DNA from: Eubacterium sp. | GTDB taxonomy: Bacteria > Bacillota > Clostridia > Oscillospirales > Acutalibacteraceae | Assembly: GCA_017543415.1 (NCBI GenBank) | Contig: JAFYGD010000038.1 | Span: 1-10,657, forward strand | DNA: 10,657 nt | Direction of reading: 5' to 3' | Shown here: piece by piece, positions 7,811 to 10,657 of the stretch | Numbering within the stretch: position 1 is the stretch's first letter | Layout: every line of letters begins with the position of its first letter | The notes under the pieces: generated by a model | The model's database searches: none | What the model was told of the DNA's origin: nothing | The model's input: only the letters and a program-made list of their open reading frames with translations | Program-made: the position numbers and the translations under genes

Positions 7811-7839
7811 ATTTTAGTGCATTTGTTCATAGATGTCAA
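7811..7839 (-). promoter_or_regulatory. Predicted ilvB promoter
   Basis: On the minus strand a consensus -35 TTGACA (7839-7834), a 17-bp spacer and -10 TAAAAT (7816-7811). Transcription should begin near 7804, leaving only about 25 nt before the GTG start. There is no room for a T-box, leader peptide or attenuator, so any control by amino-acid supply would have to act at the promoter or on the enzyme. Confidence 0.8.
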
Positions 7840-7852
7840 GTATTTAAACTTG
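7837..7852. repeat. Inverted repeat joining the ilvB and ychF -35 boxes
   Basis: CAAGT at 7837-7841 and ACTTG at 7848-7852 form 5-bp arms around an AT-only centre of 6 bp. The left arm overlaps the ilvB -35 (7834-7839) and the right arm overlaps the ychF -35 (7850-7855). It could be a binding site for a regulator of one or both genes, or simply result from two facing TTG-containing -35 elements. Confidence 0.4.
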
Positions 7853-7878
7853 TAAAATGATGTTATTTGTTGTATAGT
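7850..7878 (+). promoter_or_regulatory. Predicted ychF promoter
   Basis: TTGTAA (7850-7855), 17-bp spacer, TATAGT (7873-7878). Transcription would begin near 7885, giving a leader of about 32 nt with the AGGAG ribosome site at 7904-7908, 8 bases before the ATG. The -35 is only a partial match. Confidence 0.65.
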
Positions 7879-7916
7879 ATTGCTGTAATAAATTTTATGC
7901 AACAGGAGCAAATTAA

Positions 7917-9011
7917 ATGAAACTCGGAATGGTAGGTTTGCCCAACGTAGGCAAAAGCACACTTTTTAACGCAATTACCAACGCAGGAGCTCAAAGCGCC
8001 AACTATCCTTTTTGCACTATTGAGCCTAATGTGGGAATGGTAAGCGTTCCCGACGAAAGACTTGACAGGCTTGCTGAAATGTATCAGCCGGATAAATTTA
8101 CACCGGCAACGATTGAATTTGTTGACATAGCAGGTCTTGTTAAAGGCGCAAGCAACGGAGAAGGTCTTGGTAACAAGTTTCTTTCACACATCCGTGAGGT
8201 TGACGCGATAATTCACGTTGTAAGATGCTTTGAAAACGACGACATAACGCACGTTGACGGCAGTATTGACCCGAAAAGAGATATTGAAACAATTAATCTT
8301 GAACTGATACTTTCAGACCTTGATATTCTTACAAGAAGAATTGACAGCCGTAAAAAAGCTATGAAGGGCGACAAAACCATTGCCTCTGAGGTTGCTTTTC
8401 TTGAAAGACTCAAGGCTGAAATGGAAAGCGGAAAAACTGCAAGAGCTGTTGATATTTCAGACGATGAAGCAGAGTATCTTAAAGATGTTTCACTCCTTAC
8501 AATAAAGCCGGTAATCTATGCCTGCAATATGGGAGAAAATGACTTTCTTGACGGTATTGACAGCAACCCGTATTACAAGGCTGTTAAGGAAATTGCAGAC
8601 GCGGAAGGAAGCGAAACTTCCCCGATTTGCGCTGAAATAGAAGCGGAGATATCGGAGCTTGAGGAGGATGAAAAGCAGGCGTTTTTAGAGGACATAGGAC
8701 TTGAACAGTCAGGTCTTGACAGACTTATTAAAAAGAGCTATTCCCTTCTCGGACTGATAAGCTATCTTACTGCAGGTAAGCCCGAAGTAAGAGCCTGGAC
8801 AATAAAAAAAGGAACAAAGGCTCCTCAGGCTGCAGGCAAAATTCACTCCGACTTTGAACGCGGATTTATAAGAGCCGAGGTTGTTGCTTACGATGACCTT
8901 ATCGCTTGCGGAACCATGGCTGCCGCTAAAGAGAAGGGTTTGGTAAGAAGCGAAGGCAAGGACTACGTAATGAAAGACGGAGATATAGTGCTTTTCAGAT
9001 TTAATGTATAA
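7917..9011 (+). CDS. ychF: OBG-family ribosome-associated ATPase YchF
   Basis: Near-universal P-loop protein of the TRAFAC/OBG group that binds ribosomes and, unlike related GTPases, prefers ATP; in E. coli it is tied to oxidative-stress response and translation. In 364 residues: G1 GLPNVGKST (7-15), G2 region around Thr34 in FCTIEPN, G3 DIAGLVKGA (70-78), and the altered G4 NMGE (204-207). That NxxE form replaces NKxD and explains the ATP preference in the family. A coiled-coil-like helical insert follows G3 (about 120-190), and a C-terminal TGS domain starts near [13 protein letters not shown] (284-296) and ends [11 protein letters not shown]. Length is normal. It is transcribed divergently from ilvB. 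No convincing terminator separates it from the sigma-factor gene downstream, although that gene has its own promoter. Confidence 0.97.
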   Translation: MKLGMVGLPNVGKSTLFNAITNAGAQSANYPFCTIEPNVGMVSVPDERLDRLAEMYQPDKFTPATIEFVDIAGLVKGASNGEGLGNKFLSHIREVDAIIHVVRCFENDDITHVDGSIDPKRDIETINLELILSDLDILTRRIDSRKKAMKGDKTIASEVAFLERLKAEMESGKTARAVDISDDEAEYLKDVSLLTIKPVIYACNMGENDFLDGIDSNPYYKAVKEIADAEGSETSPICAEIEAEISELEEDEKQAFLEDIGLEQSGLDRLIKKSYSLLGLISYLTAGKPEVRAWTIKKGTKAPQAAGKIHSDFERGFIRAEVVAYDDLIACGTMAAAKEKGLVRSEGKDYVMKDGDIVLFRFNV

Positions 9012-9025
9012 TTCCAGATTGGAAT
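9011..9025 (+). other. Small hairpin just after ychF
   Basis: ATTCCA (9011-9016) and TGGAAT (9020-9025) form a perfect 6-bp stem with a 3-base loop, beginning at the last base of the ychF stop. It lacks a following U-run and has little GC, so I do not call it a terminator; it could protect the 3' end of the message. Confidence 0.35.
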
Positions 9026-9058
9026 AAATGATTACTAGTCTATTATTTTACAAAACAG

Positions 9059-9087
9059 TTGACTATTTTGATAATTTAGGATATTAT
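9059..9087 (+). promoter_or_regulatory. Predicted promoter of the sigma-factor gene
   Basis: TTGACT (9059-9064), 17-bp spacer, TATTAT (9082-9087), with a TATAAT also at 9085-9090 that would need a 20-bp spacer. The start would be near 9094, giving a leader of about 25 nt with GGAGG at 9109-9113, 5 bases before the ATG. The match is to the housekeeping sigma factor. Confidence 0.75.
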
Positions 9088-9118
9088 AATAATTAAACCT
9101 ATATTAGCGGAGGCTTAT

Positions 9119-9688
9119 ATGTTCGGAGCAGTTGAAAAAGATGATATTCAGCTCCTTAACGAAATTAAAAACGGCAGTGAAGACGCTTTAAACGAATTGA
9201 TAAAGCGTTATAAGAGCAACGTTGAAATTATTGCGTTAAAATACATTGACTCCCCGCTTGAAAAGGACGATTTAGTTCAGGAAGGCATGATTGGACTTCT
9301 TGCTGCAATTAATTCTTACAGTCCTGATAAGGGAGCTAAATTTAAAACATATGCATCGGTTTGCATTAATAATTCTGTTCAAACAGCTTTAAAAAAGTTT
9401 TCACGCTTAAAAGCTATTCCCCAGGAAAACATTGTTACCCTTGAGGAAGAAGAGCTTGACAGCAGTTTTGCAATAAGCGCTGAAGATGAATACCTTGCAA
9501 AAGAAAGCGTTTCGACTTTGACAGATATTTTGTACGAAGGATTGTCAAAATTTGAAAATGAGGTTCTCAGGCTTCATATTGTAGGCTGTTCATACGGTGA
9601 AATAGCCGAAAAGCTTGAAAAGAACCCCAAGGCAATAGATAATGCTATCCAACGTATTCGTAAGAAACTCAATGGAGTTACTTTTTGA
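9119..9688 (+). CDS. RNA polymerase sigma-70 family factor, SigH-like
   Basis: Alternative sigma factor that would direct RNA polymerase to its own promoter set. The 189 residues contain region 2 (about 22-92): the core-binding and -10 recognition segment KDDLVQEGMIGLLAAINSYSPDKGAKFKTYAS (49-80) followed by CINNSVQTALKK. An acidic linker EEEELD (109-114) stands where region 3 would be. Region 4 (about 137-185) has the -35 helix-turn-helix SYGEIAEKLEKNPKAIDNAIQRIRKKL. The region 4 ending and DLVQEGMIGL resemble the sporulation/stationary-phase factor SigH of Bacillota rather than an ECF factor, and region 1 is absent. No anti-sigma gene is adjacent. I leave the symbol blank because short SigH-like factors in non-sporulating Clostridia are not all the same gene. 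It may be co-transcribed with the zinc-ribbon gene 106 nt downstream. Confidence 0.9.
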   Translation: MFGAVEKDDIQLLNEIKNGSEDALNELIKRYKSNVEIIALKYIDSPLEKDDLVQEGMIGLLAAINSYSPDKGAKFKTYASVCINNSVQTALKKFSRLKAIPQENIVTLEEEELDSSFAISAEDEYLAKESVSTLTDILYEGLSKFENEVLRLHIVGCSYGEIAEKLEKNPKAIDNAIQRIRKKLNGVTF

Positions 9689-9794
9689 ATATTTCCCCAG
9701 CATCTTAGGTTTAAGAGGATTGCTAAATTCACTGCTTAAGCAAAATCTTATACCATTTTCCCCGGCAAAATCTTTAGAGAGGTAGAAATGGATA

Positions 9795-10091
9795 ATGTAC
9801 GAAGACAAAGTTTTAGTTTGCAAAGAATGCAACAACGAATTTGTTTTCACTGCAGGAGAGCAGGAATTCTACGCCGAGAAGGGCTTTGTTAACGAGCCCC
9901 AGCGTTGCAAGGCTTGCAGAGACAAAAGAAAAGCCGCTGCCAAAGGCCCGCGAGAGATGCACGATGCAACTTGCGCACAATGCGGAAAAGCTTGCAAGGT
10001 TCCTTTTGAGCCTAAAGAAGACAGACCGGTATACTGCAGTGAATGTTTCGCAAAATTAACCGAAGAAGCAGAAACAGAAGAAACAGAATAA
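9795..10091 (+). CDS. Small protein with two four-cysteine zinc ribbons
   Basis: A 98-residue cytoplasmic protein of the family of short Bacillota zinc-ribbon proteins that begin M(Y/F)EDK-LVCKEC and continue with FTAGEQEFYAEKGF. The first ribbon has Cys9/Cys12 and Cys38/Cys41, the second Cys60/Cys63 and Cys81/Cys84, with one extra Cys67. A basic link (RDKRKAAAKGPRE, 42-54) joins them and the tail is acidic (EEAETEETE). Such proteins probably bind zinc and perhaps nucleic acid or another protein; the role is not established. The ATG at 9795 is chosen because it gives the family N-terminus and is the first in-frame start after a TAG. The AGAGAGG site (9776-9782) is 12 bases away, longer than usual, and sits better for an out-of-frame ATG at 9788. 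It ends 11 nt before a strong terminator. Confidence 0.9.
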   Translation: MYEDKVLVCKECNNEFVFTAGEQEFYAEKGFVNEPQRCKACRDKRKAAAKGPREMHDATCAQCGKACKVPFEPKEDRPVYCSECFAKLTEEAETEETE

Positions 10092-10102
10092 TTAAGAATA
10101 AT

Positions 10103-10139
10103 AAGCCGCCTTAATGGCGGCTTTTATCATTGTATTTTT
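10103..10139 (+). terminator. Intrinsic terminator after the zinc-ribbon gene
   Basis: AAGCCGCC (10103-10110) pairs perfectly with GGCGGCTT (10116-10123) around a 5-base loop. A U-rich tail runs from within the right arm onward (CTTTTATC, then TGTATTTTT). The GC-rich stem stands out in AT-rich surroundings and closes the sigma factor/zinc-ribbon unit. Confidence 0.92.
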
Positions 10140-10160
10140 ACACAAAAAGGTATATCAGAT

Positions 10161-10169
10161 TGATACAAT
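10161..10169 (+). promoter_or_regulatory. Possible extended -10 for the candidate mini-gene
   Basis: TGATACAAT has the TG extension and a 5-of-6 match to TATAAT (10164-10169). The nearest -35-like TTTACA (10137-10142) is 21 bp away, too far to count. Transcription would begin near 10176, only a few bases before the AAGGGGG ribosome site at 10181-10187. Weak evidence in AT-rich DNA. Confidence 0.3.
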
Positions 10170-10195
10170 GCAACCTATTTAAGGGGGTGCAGTTT

Positions 10196-10297
10196 TTGTT
10201 TTGGGTTGCAATGTTAACATTCTTTGCTTTTGCGGTTTTAACCGAACAATTGGACTATGCTTGTATTACCGTTTGCAATGCTTGCTTTTTGGCGTAA
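10196..10297 (+). CDS. Candidate 33-residue hydrophobic small protein (TTG start)
   Basis: This reading frame is open from a TTG at 10196, 8 bases after the strong AGGGGG ribosome site at 10182-10187, to TAA at 10295-10297. The product begins with a hydrophobic run (FWVAMLTFFAFAVL) that could span a membrane once, then TEQLDYACITVCNACFLA with three cysteines. A GTG at 10187 or an ATG at 10211 in the same frame would give 36 or 28 residues. It starts after the terminator of the upstream unit, has a possible extended -10 upstream, and ends 46 nt before the next gene. An open frame this short is easily found by chance, and I know no homologue, so this is a guess supported mainly by the well-placed ribosome site. 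Confidence 0.25.
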   Translation: MFWVAMLTFFAFAVLTEQLDYACITVCNACFLA

Positions 10298-10309
10298 AAA
10301 CGCTATAAT
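10282..10309 (+). promoter_or_regulatory. Predicted promoter of the DUF1835-like gene
   Basis: A consensus -10 TATAAT (10304-10309) lies 16 bp after a weak -35 TTGCTT (10282-10287). The spacer holds a GCGT-AAAA-ACGC inverted repeat (10292-10303) touching the -10, a possible operator. The start would be near 10316, and GAGGT at 10332-10336 sits 7 bases before the ATG. Confidence 0.6.
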
Positions 10310-10343
10310 TAATAGTATAAACACCAAAAATGAGGTAATAAAA

Positions 10344-10657
10344 ATGATTGATATATGCTTTTCGGAATCAGCCGGTGGCAACATAAAATGGTTACTTCGT
10401 AATAATCAGGACATTGATGAAATTCAAGATTTTTTGTTGAAAGTTAATGCAAACAATGAGATAAAAGATGCATTTTCAAAACCGACTAAAAAAGTTTATC
10501 CTTTTGCGTTGTGGTTTGACCAGTACGGCATTAATGATGATACCTTTGAACAAGGCAGAATGGAAGTGTTGAGCCATTATTACGAAAGGCCTTGTAACGC
10601 TAAACGAAAATACAATATTTATATGAAAGATATTGATGAAATTGTCGCTGAAGCACA
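10344..10657 (+). CDS. DUF1835-like protein (C-terminal part missing)
   Basis: The visible 104 codons begin MIDICFSESAGGNIKWLL, which resembles the opening of DUF1835 proteins (MI-I-FG-S-AG-LK). The later stretch FALWFDQYGINDDTFEQGRMEVLSHYYE fits the part of that domain holding the conserved aspartate/glycine strand-turn. DUF1835 proteins are cytoplasmic and their role is not known; many carry a C-terminal DUF3658, which would lie beyond the window. No signal peptide or membrane segment is visible. The start is supported by a GAGGT ribosome site 7 bases upstream and a stop (TAA) shortly before it. The gene is clearly more AT-rich than the housekeeping genes to its left. The family call rests on the N-terminal motif from memory and is moderate. 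Confidence 0.65.
   Translation, partial: MIDICFSESAGGNIKWLLRNNQDIDEIQDFLLKVNANNEIKDAFSKPTKKVYPFALWFDQYGINDDTFEQGRMEVLSHYYERPCNAKRKYNIYMKDIDEIVAEA

Noticed and set aside
7780..7916. T-box or leader-peptide attenuator for ilvB
   Set aside because: The leader from the predicted start is only about 25 nt and holds no T-box sequence or terminator/antiterminator pair.
9011..9025. Hairpin after ychF as an intrinsic terminator
   Set aside because: The 6-bp AT-rich stem is not followed by a U-tract.
9733..9742. Perfect 10-bp palindrome TGCTTAAGCA between the sigma and zinc-ribbon genes
   Set aside because: Too short and isolated to call an operator, and not a terminator because no U-run follows.
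9590..9850. Minus-strand frame of 86 codons over the sigma/zinc-ribbon gap
   Set aside because: Overlaps two supported plus-strand genes, no ribosome site, no recognisable protein.
1..10657. CRISPR array, tRNA, rRNA, insertion sequence or prophage
   Set aside because: No regularly spaced repeats, no cloverleaf with a T-loop, no transposase or phage proteins, and no long terminal inverted repeats seen on either strand.

Overview
The window looks like ordinary chromosome from a low-to-moderate GC Gram-positive anaerobe. Protein style (RuvB, zinc-ribbon protein, SigH-like sigma factor, ECF transporter ATPase), strong Shine-Dalgarno sites and sigma-A type promoters point to Bacillota, class Clostridia, probably an Oscillospiraceae/Ruminococcaceae-type organism. 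This placement is inferred from sequence style; no search was run.

Left part, minus strand (5103 down to 1): one tightly packed transcription unit in the order ruvC-ruvA-ruvB-glmM-SAM methyltransferase-ecfA1, the last cut by the window edge. Gaps are 2, 28, 9, -1 and 1 nt, and an extended -10 promoter precedes ruvC. The unit joins Holliday-junction processing (RuvABC) to phosphoglucosamine mutase (cell-wall UDP-GlcNAc supply), an RlmI-like class I methyltransferase and an ECF vitamin/metal transporter ATPase.

Middle, minus strand (7839 down to 5120): an ilvB-ilvN operon for acetohydroxyacid synthase, the first common step of branched-chain amino acid synthesis. A 138-residue protein I do not recognise follows, then a clear intrinsic terminator. 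The ilvB promoter has a consensus -35 and lies back to back with the ychF promoter. A small inverted repeat lies across the junction of the two -35 boxes. The leader is too short for a T-box or attenuator.

Right part, plus strand: ychF (ATP-binding translation-associated OBG-family protein), a short SigH-like sigma factor behind its own promoter, and a small protein with two four-cysteine zinc ribbons, closed by a GC-rich intrinsic terminator. Next comes a 250-nt AT-rich interval with a possible 33-codon hydrophobic mini-gene and several small palindromes, then the start of a DUF1835-like gene cut by the right edge.

I see no phage, transposon, CRISPR array, tRNA or rRNA. Nothing here amounts to a clear new biological system. 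The points most worth checking are the unknown third gene of the ilv operon, the candidate mini-gene, the shared ilvB/ychF control region and the unusual residues in IlvB.
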